From NCBI GenBank assembly GCA_031394735.1, contig JANMXI010000061.1, positions 1 to 40,896 of the forward strand: a stretch of DNA of 40,896 bases. Direction: 5' to 3'. Source of the DNA: TMP-86 sp031394735. Lineage in GTDB: Bacteria; Pseudomonadota; Gammaproteobacteria; Steroidobacterales; Steroidobacteraceae. Positions 16,370-24,745 of the stretch are shown here, piece after piece; positions within the stretch are counted from its first letter, which is position 1, and the number at the start of each line of letters is the position of its first letter. A program made the position numbers and the translations under genes. The notes under the pieces are model-generated. The model ran no database searches, was not told the origin of the DNA, and was given only the letters and a program-made list of their open reading frames with translations.

Positions 16370-18046
16370 TCAAATGCTGCCAGATGACCGCTGCCGGATT
16401 TGCCAGTCCGATGCCGAAAAAGCCGGCGCATCCGACGGCTTGAGCATGCCCTGACCCAGAATATGATCCGCTGCCTTCTCGGCAAGCATGATCGTCGGTG
16501 CATTCAGGTTGCCATTGGTGATCTGCGGCATGATGGAGGAATCCACCACCCGCAATCCGACTATCCCGATAACCCGGCACTGCGAATCGACGACGCTCAT
16601 GGGGTCTTCCACCGATCCCATCTTGCAGGTGCAGGAAGGATGATAGGCACTCTCCACTTTGGCGCGAACGAAGTCGTCGATGGCGGCATCGGACTGCACA
16701 TCCACGCCGGGCTGAATCTCCCGCCCTCGAAACGCATCGAATGATTTCTGCGCAAAGAGTTCCCGCGTCAGACGCACGCAGGCGCGCATCTCTACCAGGT
16801 CATCGGGATGACTCATGTAGTTGAACAGGATGTTGGGCTTGTCTGCAGGATTCGCGCTGTTCAACCTCACCCAGCCACGACTCTTGGAGCGCATCGGACC
16901 GACATGCGCCTGGAAGCCATGTTCATCGGCCAGCGAATTGCCGTCATAAGCCACGGCCATGGGCAGAAAATGAAACTGAATGTCCGGATACGGAATTCCG
17001 GCGGCGCTGCGAATGAAGCCGCAGGATTCGAAATGATTGGTCGCGCCGAGGCCGTCCTTGCGCATCAGCCAGCGCATGCCGATCAACGCCTTGCTGAACG
17101 GATTGAGCACCGAATACAGACTCACCGGCTGCGTACAGGCGACCTGGAAATAAAACTCCAGGTGATCCTGCAGATTCTCGCCCACGCCCGGCAGATGCCG
17201 AACGACGGGAATGCCGTGCGCGCGCAATTCTGATTCCGGCCCGAGTCCTGACAACTTGAGCAATTGCGGTGAATTGATGGAACCCCCGCAGATCAGCACC
17301 TCGCGCCCGGCGCGCACGATCTTCTGCTCACTACCGCGGCGATATTGCAAACCGGTCGCGCGCCGGCCTTCGAACAGAATCCGTGTTGCAAAGCATTGCG
17401 TGCGGACGGTGACATTGGAGCGACGCATCGCAGGACGCAGGTACGCGTTCGAGGCGCTGGAGCGCCGTCCGCCGCCCACCGTCATATCCATGCGGCCAAA
17501 TCCCTCCTGCTGATAGCCGTTGACATCCGGAGTCGCGGGATACCCGGCCTCGCGTGCCGCGCCCAGCCATGCCGCATGCAGCGGATTACGCAACGTGCCA
17601 TAGCAAGTCTGCAACGGCCCTTCGCCGCCGCGATACTCATTGCCTCCCTCGAAGCGCGTTTCCGCTCGCTTGAAATACGGCAGCACATCGCGGTAGCTCC
17701 AGCCCTTGGCGCCGAGCTGTTCCCAACCGTCGAAGTCCTGGGCATTGCCGCGAATGTAGACCAGTCCGTTGATGGAGGAGGATCCACCCAGCACCTTGCC
17801 GCGCGGCGTGTGCACGCTGCGTCCATTCAAGTGCGGTTCGGGTTCGGTGTGGTAGAACCAATTGAATTTCGGCATGTTCATCGGAATAGACAGAGCCGAG
17901 GGCATCTGCACCCAGACGGACCGGTCCGAACCACCGTACTCCAGAACGAGCACGCTGTACTTGCCGGATTCGGAGAGACGATTCGCCAGCACGCAACCGG
18001 CCGAGCCTGCGCCGACGATCACGTAATCGAAAATTTCCTCGCTCAC
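16370..18046 (-). CDS. betA: Choline dehydrogenase, GMC oxidoreductase
   Basis: A 558-residue flavoprotein that oxidises choline to betaine aldehyde at the inner membrane face. The FAD-binding GAGSAGCVLANRLSE is at the N-terminus. GMC signature 1 (GKVLGGSSSINGLVYIRG) and signature 2 (CGGSINSPQLLKLSGLGP) are intact. The catalytic histidine lies in HPSCTCKMG, and the C-terminal NGNLNAPTIMLAEKAADHIL is complete. GTG at 18046 is chosen because AAGGAG lies nine bases upstream and the gene then begins 19 bp after the BetI-BetB stop; the longer reading to 18097 would overlap that gene. Close spacing means it is cotranscribed with the fused regulator-dehydrogenase. Other GMC alcohol dehydrogenases are possible in principle, but the bet context supports choline. 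Confidence 0.92.
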   Translation of the reverse strand: MSEEIFDYVIVGAGSAGCVLANRLSESGKYSVLVLEYGGSDRSVWVQMPSALSIPMNMPKFNWFYHTEPEPHLNGRSVHTPRGKVLGGSSSINGLVYIRGNAQDFDGWEQLGAKGWSYRDVLPYFKRAETRFEGGNEYRGGEGPLQTCYGTLRNPLHAAWLGAAREAGYPATPDVNGYQQEGFGRMDMTVGGGRRSSASNAYLRPAMRRSNVTVRTQCFATRILFEGRRATGLQYRRGSEQKIVRAGREVLICGGSINSPQLLKLSGLGPESELRAHGIPVVRHLPGVGENLQDHLEFYFQVACTQPVSLYSVLNPFSKALIGMRWLMRKDGLGATNHFESCGFIRSAAGIPYPDIQFHFLPMAVAYDGNSLADEHGFQAHVGPMRSKSRGWVRLNSANPADKPNILFNYMSHPDDLVEMRACVRLTRELFAQKSFDAFRGREIQPGVDVQSDAAIDDFVRAKVESAYHPSCTCKMGSVEDPMSVVDSQCRVIGIVGLRVVDSSIMPQITNGNLNAPTIMLAEKAADHILGQGMLKPSDAPAFSASDWQIRQRSSGSI

Positions 18047-18065
18047 GCGCGTGGCTCCTTCACTA

Positions 18066-20168
18066 TCAATACGGCGCGTCGACGTCGCCCATCGCAACGT
18101 AGACGCTCTTCAATTGGGTGTAATGCTCGATGGCGGCCCGGCCGTTCTCACGGCCCAACCCGGACATTTTCATGCCGCCGAAGGGCAGCTCGATCGGCGT
18201 CACGTTGTAGTGATTGATCCAGCACGTGCCCGCCTCGAGCTGCGCAATGACACGATGAGCCCGCGTCAGATCGTTGGTGAACACGCCCGCTGACAATCCA
18301 AACTCGGTTGCATTGGCGCGGCTCACGACCTCGTCCTCGTGCTCGAACTCCAGCACCGACATCACCGGACCGAAGATCTCCTCGCGCACGATCGCCATGG
18401 TGTCGTCGCAACCGTCAAACACCGTCGGCGTGACGAAAAAACCGCGTGCCAGCTTACCCGTAGTGGCGCGGCCACCGCCCGTCAACACGCGCGCGCCCTC
18501 AGCGCGGCCGCGCTCGATATAGCCCAACACCTTGTGCAGATGCACCTCGCTCACCAGCGGCCCCACCTGGGTTGTCGGATCCTCCGGATCTCCCAGCCGC
18601 ATCCGCGACACGCGCGCCACCAGCTTCTCGAGAAAGGCCTTCTTCACCGAGCGATGCACGAACACGCGGGTCGCGTTTGAGCACACCTGTCCGGTGGAAT
18701 AGAAGTTGGCCAGCAACGCGCCGGACACGGCATTGTCGAGATGCGCGTCTGCAAACACGATCAAGGGTGATTTGCCGCCCAGTTCCAGCGTGACGTTCTT
18801 GAGCGTTGCAGCCGCATCGGCCATCACTGCCTTGCCAGTGCCCACCTCACCCGTGATCGACACTTTGCGGATGTCGGGATGTCGCGTCAGCAATCGTCCG
18901 GTATCGGCGAAGCCTTGCACCACCTGGAAGATTCCGTGCGGCACGCCGGCTTCGGCAAAGATCTCCCCGAGCTTCACGGCGCTCAGCGGTGTCAACTCGG
19001 CGGGTTTGAACAGCATGGCATTGCCGCAGGCCAACGCCGGCGCAGCTTTCCAGCAGGCGATCTGCAGCGGATAGTTCCACGCACCGATGCCGGCCACCAC
19101 GCCCAGTGGTTCCCGGCGCGTGTAGCCGAAGGCCTGCGGGCCGAGGTTGATGTGTTCGCCACTCAAGCCGTGCACGATGCCGGCAAAATATTCCAGGCAA
19201 TCGGCGCCTGACAACACGTCAACGACACTGGTCTCCTGAATCGGCTTACCCGTGTCGCGGGTTTCCAGCAGCGCCAGTTCATCATTGCGCGCGCGCAAGA
19301 TCTGCGCCGCCCGATTTAAGATCTTTGCCCGTGCCGCGCCGGTCATGGCGCCCCAGGCAGGCTGCGCGTTGCGCGCTGCCGATACCGCGGCATTGATCTC
19401 GGCGGGGCCGGCCACCCGCAATTCTCCGATCGTCTCGCCGGTCGCCGGATTGATCGATGTGAAGCGCTCGCCGAAGGCCGGTGCACCGCACGCAGGATCG
19501 CGTGCAGCGGCCGGTTTGGTGGCAACGCCGGCGCGTTCATTCAGGTGGCCGTCGACAAATTGCGTGAGCAGTGCGCGCGCGCTGACGCTGTCGGCTTCCC
19601 GCCATTCCGACAACGCTGCACGCAGCCACACACCGTCGATCATGGCGGCGATCATCGTGGCCAGTTGCTGTGCTTCCGTCGCGGCCAGCAACTGGCGCAG
19701 CGATACGTGCAGATTCGACAGCATGCGCCGTTGATAGGCCGATTGGATGCGGCGCAACTGCGCCGATTGCAGCGCCTGGCCCCAGAAGGCCAGCCATGCG
19801 GTACCGGTCCGGCGATCAAACTCCTCCGGCGCGAGGTTGCCGTCGATGATGGCTTGAATGCGCGCCCGCGGCGTTCGCGCTACGCGCAACCGCAGGCGCA
19901 CCTGGTCGGCGACGCGTCGTGACAATGCGCGAAAGGCGGCATCGAGAAGGCCGTCCTTGTCGCCGAAGTAGTGCGCGACCAGACCGGGGGACACCTTGGC
20001 CCGCTTGGCAATTTCTTGCAGTGTGGACGCCACAAAGCCATTCTCAGCGAGGCTGTCGAGCGTGACGTCGATGAGTTGCTGACGCCTGCCTTCCTCGAGC
20101 GGCTCTGCACGCGCCCCGGTTTTGCCGGTTGAGCGGGTATTCAATTGTCGTTTCTTTGCCATGTTCAA
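18066..20168 (-). CDS. betI-betB: BetI-BetB fusion: choline-responsive TetR repressor joined to betaine-aldehyde dehydrogenase
   Basis: One uninterrupted 700-residue protein. Residues about 24-212 are a complete BetI: helix-turn-helix TLQEIAKRAKVSPGLVAHYF (49-68), then AWLAFWGQALQ and MIDGVWLRAALSEW of the ligand domain. A linker of about 20 Ala/Pro-rich residues follows. Residues 234-700 are betaine-aldehyde dehydrogenase with GAWNYP (Asn365), Lys388, Glu462 (LELGGKSP) and catalytic Cys496 (GQVCSNAT), all intact. The usual first beta strand of BetB is missing. The linker contains no in-frame ATG, GTG or TTG, so BetB cannot be made separately by normal initiation. AAGG stands nine bases before the ATG. 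The enzyme makes glycine betaine; the N-terminal part should repress this operon and perhaps the divergent importer. BetI and BetB are usually separate genes. Confidence 0.93.
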   Translation of the reverse strand: MNMAKKRQLNTRSTGKTGARAEPLEEGRRQQLIDVTLDSLAENGFVASTLQEIAKRAKVSPGLVAHYFGDKDGLLDAAFRALSRRVADQVRLRLRVARTPRARIQAIIDGNLAPEEFDRRTGTAWLAFWGQALQSAQLRRIQSAYQRRMLSNLHVSLRQLLAATEAQQLATMIAAMIDGVWLRAALSEWREADSVSARALLTQFVDGHLNERAGVATKPAAARDPACGAPAFGERFTSINPATGETIGELRVAGPAEINAAVSAARNAQPAWGAMTGAARAKILNRAAQILRARNDELALLETRDTGKPIQETSVVDVLSGADCLEYFAGIVHGLSGEHINLGPQAFGYTRREPLGVVAGIGAWNYPLQIACWKAAPALACGNAMLFKPAELTPLSAVKLGEIFAEAGVPHGIFQVVQGFADTGRLLTRHPDIRKVSITGEVGTGKAVMADAAATLKNVTLELGGKSPLIVFADAHLDNAVSGALLANFYSTGQVCSNATRVFVHRSVKKAFLEKLVARVSRMRLGDPEDPTTQVGPLVSEVHLHKVLGYIERGRAEGARVLTGGGRATTGKLARGFFVTPTVFDGCDDTMAIVREEIFGPVMSVLEFEHEDEVVSRANATEFGLSAGVFTNDLTRAHRVIAQLEAGTCWINHYNVTPIELPFGGMKMSGLGRENGRAAIEHYTQLKSVYVAMGDVDAPY

Positions 20169-20315
20169 TCGCCTTGCAGATGCCGGAGCTTATCGGCATG
20201 CTGGTAATTCGTCGCCGGGATGATTGGTGCTTTTTAAATTATTTTTCAATAACTTAAAGAATTTTTATCACCTTATACTTGAGTATGATTAAACGTGTAT
20301 TCAATTGTGATTGAA
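20137..20315. promoter_or_regulatory. Cluster of TTCAAT half-sites with one perfect palindrome, probable BetI operators
   Basis: TTCAAT occurs at 20140-20145, 20164-20169, 20245-20250 and 20300-20305, and its complement ATTGAA at 20310-20315. The last two form the perfect inverted repeat TTCAAT-TGTG-ATTGAA (20300-20315). The 12-mer GTATTCAATTGT is repeated at 20137 and 20297. The sites span the betI-betB start codon and the start of the importer gene. The site at 20245 overlaps TTGAAA on the minus strand, a possible -35 element. A TATACT -10-like element for the importer lies at 20274-20279. The arrangement suits a repressor controlling both divergent units; BetI is the obvious candidate. Confidence 0.5.
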
Positions 20316-22145
20316 CCCGCCCGGCGATGCAAACAGCCGCTGCAACTTCTTAGATTTGTTGTGTTTTTGGTATTCGCCTCAGTTGCCTGCGGCGCTCAGG
20401 CCGAACCCGCCTCCTGCCGCACCGTACGAATGTCGGACATCGGTTGGACCGACGTTACCGCCACCACCGCCTTGACCCGTCAATTGCTGCAGCGCCTTGG
20501 CTACTCGCCCACGGTGACCGTCCTGTCGGTTCCGGTCACCTTTGCCTCGATGAAGAACAAAGACATCGACGTCTTCCTCGGCAATTGGATGCCGGCCCAG
20601 GACGGGGATCGCCGCCCCTTCATTACCGACGGATCCGTGGACGTGGTACGCGCGAATCTCGTCGGGGCGAAGTACACCTTGGCGACATTGGCGTCCGCCC
20701 ACGATGCCGGACTGCACGACTTTGCCGACATCAGTCGCTTTGGCGCCGACTTGAAGCAAACGATTTTTGGCATCGAAGCAGGCAACGACGGCAACCGCCA
20801 CGTCCTGACTATGATCAAGCAGAACACCTTTGGTTTGAGCAAATTCAAACTGATCGAGTCCAGCGAACAGGGGATGCTGGCCGAAGTCGAACGGGCCAAC
20901 CGCGACAAAGCCCCCATCGTGTTTCTGGCGTGGGACCCGCATCCCATGAACAAGCGCTTTCCGATCCGGTATCTGACGGGGGGCGATGCGGTCTTCGGTC
21001 CGAATTTTGGCGGCGCGACCATCTATACCACTGTCCGCGCCGGCTTCATGACGCAGTGCCCCAACCTTGGCCGGCTACTGAAAAACCTGAGCTTCTCGCT
21101 GCCCGGCGAGAACGACATCATGGATGCCATGCTCAATGACCATCAACAACCCGAGGTTGCGGCTGCTGCGTGGCTCGCCGCCAATCCCAAGGCGGTAATC
21201 CCCTGGTTCGACGGCGTGACCACTGTTGACGGCAAGCCGGCCTTGAATGCATCGGGTCAATTGCAGACCGGCACGCTTGCGGTTCCCGACGCGACCAGCT
21301 TCGAGCAACGCATTACGCGCCACAAAATTCCGCTGGGCGATTCGGTCGCTCGCGCCATTGAGTACATCAAGAGTCACGGCACCGTGATTTTCGAAGGCAT
21401 TTCCTGGGTCATTCGCGGATCGGTGGATGGAGTCAACGGCGTGCTGCGCGCCATTCCCGGCTGGCTGCTCATCCTCGCCACGGCGGCGCTGGCGTGGCTG
21501 GTGCGGCGCTCGATCGGATTGGCGATCTTCGTGCTGCTGGCGCTGCTGTTCATCATGAATCAGGGTTACTGGGAGGCGACCATCGAGACCCTGTCCCTGG
21601 TGCTGGTGGCGGCGCTGGTGTCGACACTGATCGGCGTACCCATCGGCATCGCCGCCGCTCACCATCCGCGCTTCTACGAAACGCTGCGCCCCGTGCTGGA
21701 TCTGATGCAGACGCTGCCGACCTTCGTGTACCTGATTCCAACGCTGGTGCTGTTCGGATTGGGGGTGGTGCCCGGACTCATTTCCACGGTGATCTTCGCC
21801 CTCCCCGCCCCGATCCGGCTTACGCATCTGGGCGTCTCGTCGGTGCCCCGCCCGCTGCTCGAAGCGGGCGAAGCCTTCGGCGCAACACGCATGCAACTGC
21901 TGTGGAAGGTCGAATTGCCGAGCGCAGCACCCACCATCATCGCCGGCGTCACTCAATGCATCATGCTGAGCCTGTCGATGGTGGTGATCGCAGCGCTGGT
22001 CGGAGCCGGTGGGCTCGGCGTACCGGTGGTGCGAGCGTTGAATTCGGTGCAGGTCGGCATGGGTTTCGAGGCCGGGTTCGCCATCGTGTTGCTGGCCATC
22101 GTGCTCGACCGCATCACCCGGCCGCGCGACAAACGGGGAACGTGA
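20295..22145 (+). CDS. Choline ABC importer: fused substrate-binding protein and permease (ChoX-ChoW type)
   Basis: This 616-residue protein combines two importer components. A signal peptide (basic ARRCK, hydrophobic LLRFVVFLVFASVACGAQA) precedes a periplasmic OpuAC-type binding domain to about residue 335. Four aromatic residues that box choline in ChoX are present: Trp51 (DIGWTD), Trp98 (GNWMP), Tyr127 (GAKYTL) and Trp213 (AWDPHPMN). From about 360 a ProW-type permease follows, with the EAA-loop segment EAGEAFGATRMQLLWKVELP. Choline is the most likely ligand; glycine betaine or carnitine are alternatives. The start is uncertain: GTG at 20295 or 20307, both overlapping the palindrome at 20300-20315 and both with poor ribosome binding sites. 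The stop overlaps the ATPase start by one base (TGATG). Confidence 0.88.
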   Translation: MYSIVIEPARRCKQPLQLLRFVVFLVFASVACGAQAEPASCRTVRMSDIGWTDVTATTALTRQLLQRLGYSPTVTVLSVPVTFASMKNKDIDVFLGNWMPAQDGDRRPFITDGSVDVVRANLVGAKYTLATLASAHDAGLHDFADISRFGADLKQTIFGIEAGNDGNRHVLTMIKQNTFGLSKFKLIESSEQGMLAEVERANRDKAPIVFLAWDPHPMNKRFPIRYLTGGDAVFGPNFGGATIYTTVRAGFMTQCPNLGRLLKNLSFSLPGENDIMDAMLNDHQQPEVAAAAWLAANPKAVIPWFDGVTTVDGKPALNASGQLQTGTLAVPDATSFEQRITRHKIPLGDSVARAIEYIKSHGTVIFEGISWVIRGSVDGVNGVLRAIPGWLLILATAALAWLVRRSIGLAIFVLLALLFIMNQGYWEATIETLSLVLVAALVSTLIGVPIGIAAAHHPRFYETLRPVLDLMQTLPTFVYLIPTLVLFGLGVVPGLISTVIFALPAPIRLTHLGVSSVPRPLLEAGEAFGATRMQLLWKVELPSAAPTIIAGVTQCIMLSLSMVVIAALVGAGGLGVPVVRALNSVQVGMGFEAGFAIVLLAIVLDRITRPRDKRGT

Positions 22146-23248
22146 TGAACTCAGCCATCGAATTTCATGACGTCGATATCCTGTTTGCCCGCCAGGGTGG
22201 CCGTGCCGGCGCCCGCGCGCTGCGCGAAGCGCAAGCACGTCTGGATGCGGGGGCCACGCGCAGCGACATCGCCACGCAGCTGGATGTCACCGTCGGCGTC
22301 GCCGGCGCCAACCTCAACGTCGAATGCGGCGAGATCTCGGTGATGATGGGCCTGTCGGGCTCGGGGAAATCCACCCTGCTACGCGCGGCGAACGGCCTGA
22401 ATCGCGTCACCCGTGGCCAGGTTCTGATCCGCGACGGGGAGAAGCTGGTGGATGTGGTCACGAGCGATGCCGCCACGTTGCGGCATCTGCGCCGCCGCCG
22501 TGTTGCCATGGTGTTTCAGCAATTCGCGCTGCTGCCGTGGCGGACGGTGCGCGAGAACGTGGGCTTTGGATTGGAATTGCGTGGCGATTCTCCGGCCGAA
22601 CGACGCACGGCGGTCGACGCCAAGCTCGAACTGGTGGGACTCACCCAATGGGCGGAACGGCAGGTGGGTGAATTGTCTGGCGGCATGCAACAACGAGTGG
22701 GTCTGGCGCGCGCTTTTGCCACCGAGGCCGATATTCTGCTGATGGACGAGCCCTTCTCGGCGCTGGATCCGTTGATCCGCGGCAAGTTGCAGGACGAACT
22801 GCTGGCGCTGCAGGAACGCGTGAAGAAAACCATCCTCTTCGTCAGTCACGACCTGGATGAGGCGCTGCGCATCGGCGACACCATTTCCATTCTGCAACAC
22901 GGCCGCATCGTGCAAACCGGCGCAGCCCGCGACATCGTGATGCGCCCCGCCGATGATTATGTCGCCGAGTTCGTTCGCCACATGAATCCGCTGACCGTGC
23001 TCACCGGTGAAATGATCATGGTGTCACTGCCCGAGGCAAGGCAGCACTACGGACTGGACGCGGACGAGGCCAGACTGCATGCGAGTCACGCGGCGGCGCC
23101 TCCTTCCGTCTCGTTGCAGGAGATCATCCACCTGCATGAAGCCAGCGGCAGGCCGGTGCTGCTGACCGAAGAGGGTCGGCTGTTGGGCGTTTGCGGCGAC
23201 CGCGAGATCCTCAAGGCGCTCGGCCGGCGCAGCGCCGCCGCGGTTTAA
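22145..23248 (+). CDS. Choline/betaine ABC importer ATPase (ChoV/ProV type)
   Basis: A 367-residue ATPase that drives the fused binding-protein/permease encoded just upstream. Walker A is GLSGSGKS (69-76), followed by Q-loop MVFQQFALLPWRTV, signature LSGGMQQR, Walker B ILLMDEPFSALDP and switch His in FVSHDLDEAL. An N-terminal extension of about 45 residues before the core domain and a degenerate CBS-like tail (HLHEASGRPVLLTEEGRLLGV) are typical of the ProV/ChoV group. The ATG at 22145 overlaps the upstream TGA by one base, so translation is coupled. A 114-bp AT-rich gap separates it from the next gene. Confidence 0.92.
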   Translation: MNSAIEFHDVDILFARQGGRAGARALREAQARLDAGATRSDIATQLDVTVGVAGANLNVECGEISVMMGLSGSGKSTLLRAANGLNRVTRGQVLIRDGEKLVDVVTSDAATLRHLRRRRVAMVFQQFALLPWRTVRENVGFGLELRGDSPAERRTAVDAKLELVGLTQWAERQVGELSGGMQQRVGLARAFATEADILLMDEPFSALDPLIRGKLQDELLALQERVKKTILFVSHDLDEALRIGDTISILQHGRIVQTGAARDIVMRPADDYVAEFVRHMNPLTVLTGEMIMVSLPEARQHYGLDADEARLHASHAAAPPSVSLQEIIHLHEASGRPVLLTEEGRLLGVCGDREILKALGRRSAAAV

Positions 23249-23317
23249 AACCCCTGGTTTGACGCGCCCTAGCCTTCGAAACGGCCGCTTAGCGCTGTTC
23301 TTTTAATTATTATCGGC

Positions 23318-23330
23318 GTTATAATATAAC
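23318..23330. promoter_or_regulatory. Palindromic -10 region before the dehydrocarnitine cleavage operon
   Basis: GTTATA-A-TATAAC is a perfect 13-bp palindrome containing a consensus TATAAT (23320-23325). There is no good -35 sequence at the right spacing, which suggests dependence on an activator or other control. A start near 23332 would leave a leader of about 30 bases with GAGG as ribosome binding site. The 9-mer ATAATATAA within it recurs at 31249-31257, before the carnitine dehydrogenase gene. Confidence 0.4.
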
Positions 23331-23362
23331 CAATTATCCGCAAGACGTGAGGACCTAACGCC

Positions 23363-24262
23363 ATGAACTACGACGTCGTCATCAGCTGTGCCGTGACCGG
23401 CGATGACACCAAAGTGACCAAGAGCCCGCACTGCGCGGTGACGCCGGAACAGATTGCCGCCACCGCCATCGAGGCGGCCAAGGCAGGCGCAGCCATCGTG
23501 CACATCCACGTGCGCGATCCGGAAACCGGCGGCTTCAGCATGGAGACCAAGTACTACCGCGAGGTGGTGAAGCGCATCCGTGACAGCAAGGTCGATGTCA
23601 TCGTCAACCTGACCTGCGGCATGGGCGGCTACATCGTGATCGGCGACAACGGCCTCAAAGACACGCCGGCGCCGGGCAGCGACTTCTGCACCCAGGAAGA
23701 GCGCATGCGCCACGTCATCGACCTGTGTCAGGAAGGCAAGTACCGGCCCGACATTTGCACGCTCGACTGCGGCAGCCTCAACTTCGGCGACGGCAACCGC
23801 GCTTACGTATCGACGCCCAACTACTTGCGCCAAGGCATGCAGATCGCAAAGGATCTGGGCGTCAAGCCGGAACTGGAAATCTTCGACACCGGCAATCTGT
23901 CCTTCGTCAAACAATGCATCAAGGAAGGGTTGATCGACTCCCCCGCAATGATTCAGCTTTGCACAGGCATTCCGTATGGCGTACCTGCCGACGTCGCGCA
24001 CCTGCTCGCGATGGTCAATGCGCTGCCGCCGGATTCAGTGTGGGGCGCGTTCGCCATCAGCCGCATGCAAATGCCGTTTGTCGCGCAGTCGGTATTGCTC
24101 GGCGGCAATGTGCGGGTAGGCCTCGAGGACAACCTGTACCTGAGCAAAGGCGTGTACGCAAGCAATGCCCAGTTGGTGGAGAAGGCCCGCGGCATCATCG
24201 AAGCGATGGGCGCCCGCATCCTTAACCCCAAGCAAGCTCGCGAAAAGCTCAAGATCGGTTAA
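23363..24262 (+). CDS. 3-dehydrocarnitine cleavage enzyme (BKACE family, CdhC-like)
   Basis: A 299-residue beta-keto acid cleavage enzyme. The zinc site HIHVRDP (His47, His49) and the late VGLEDNLYLSKG, with its metal-binding Glu, are family signatures. Also present are TCGMGGY and the fold-typical TLDCGSLNFG. BKACE enzymes condense a beta-keto acid with acetyl-CoA. With dehydrocarnitine the products are betainyl-CoA and acetoacetate. Assignment to dehydrocarnitine rests on context: a WIDYNGH thioesterase next door, and carnitine dehydrogenase and CaiD in the same region. GAGG precedes the ATG by about ten bases. It is the first gene of a five-gene plus-strand operon. Confidence 0.87.
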   Translation: MNYDVVISCAVTGDDTKVTKSPHCAVTPEQIAATAIEAAKAGAAIVHIHVRDPETGGFSMETKYYREVVKRIRDSKVDVIVNLTCGMGGYIVIGDNGLKDTPAPGSDFCTQEERMRHVIDLCQEGKYRPDICTLDCGSLNFGDGNRAYVSTPNYLRQGMQIAKDLGVKPELEIFDTGNLSFVKQCIKEGLIDSPAMIQLCTGIPYGVPADVAHLLAMVNALPPDSVWGAFAISRMQMPFVAQSVLLGGNVRVGLEDNLYLSKGVYASNAQLVEKARGIIEAMGARILNPKQAREKLKIG

Positions 24263-24274
24263 CGGCGAGGCGCC

Positions 24275-24745
24275 ATGTCAGAACTTCCCACCTATCGACC
24301 GGTGATGCAGCCGGAATGGATCGACTACAACGGCCATTTGCGCGATGCGTACTATGGCCTGATCATCAGTTATGCCATCGATGAACTCATGGACACGGTG
24401 GGCATCGACGAGGCCTACCGGCAGCGAACCCGCAACACGCTGTACAGCATGGAGATGCACATCTACTTCTTGCGCGAGATCAAACGCGACGACGACATCG
24501 TGGTCAAAATGAGCGTTATCGGCGCCGACAAGAAGCGCATCCATCTCAGCGCCGCGCTGCACTGCGCGCGGCTGCCGGAGGCCGCCGCCACGACCGACCT
24601 CATGTTGTTGCATGTGCACCAGGGCGAGACCGTCAAGAGCGAACTCTTCCCGGCCGACGTCCGCGCCAAGATCGACACACTGGTACAGTTGTCCGCGCAG
24701 CACCCATCGTTGGGAGCTGCCTCGCGCAAGATCGAATTGCGATGA
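24275..24745 (+). CDS. Betainyl-CoA thioesterase (CdhB-like hotdog protein)
   Basis: A 156-residue single hotdog domain. PEWIDYNGHLRDAYYG near residue 14 is the marker of carnitine-pathway thioesterases, with Asp and His of the DYNGH motif at the active site. It should hydrolyse betainyl-CoA released by the upstream BKACE, giving glycine betaine. The same motif and fold recur in the C-terminal part of the carnitine dehydrogenase fusion at 29707-31197, so the function is duplicated in this cluster; this copy could instead release carnitine from carnitinyl-CoA. It starts 12 bp after the BKACE gene and ends in ATGA overlapping the CoA ligase gene. Confidence 0.85.
   Translation: MSELPTYRPVMQPEWIDYNGHLRDAYYGLIISYAIDELMDTVGIDEAYRQRTRNTLYSMEMHIYFLREIKRDDDIVVKMSVIGADKKRIHLSAALHCARLPEAAATTDLMLLHVHQGETVKSELFPADVRAKIDTLVQLSAQHPSLGAASRKIELR

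Noticed and set aside
21494..22144. In-frame upstream extension of the choline importer ATPase
   Set aside because: It overlaps the permease domain in another frame and is Arg/Ala/Gly-rich. The TGATG junction at 22143-22147 gives the natural start.
23248..23260. Possible terminator hairpin AAACC-CCT-GGTTT after the importer ATPase
   Set aside because: The stem is only 5 bp and no T-run follows.
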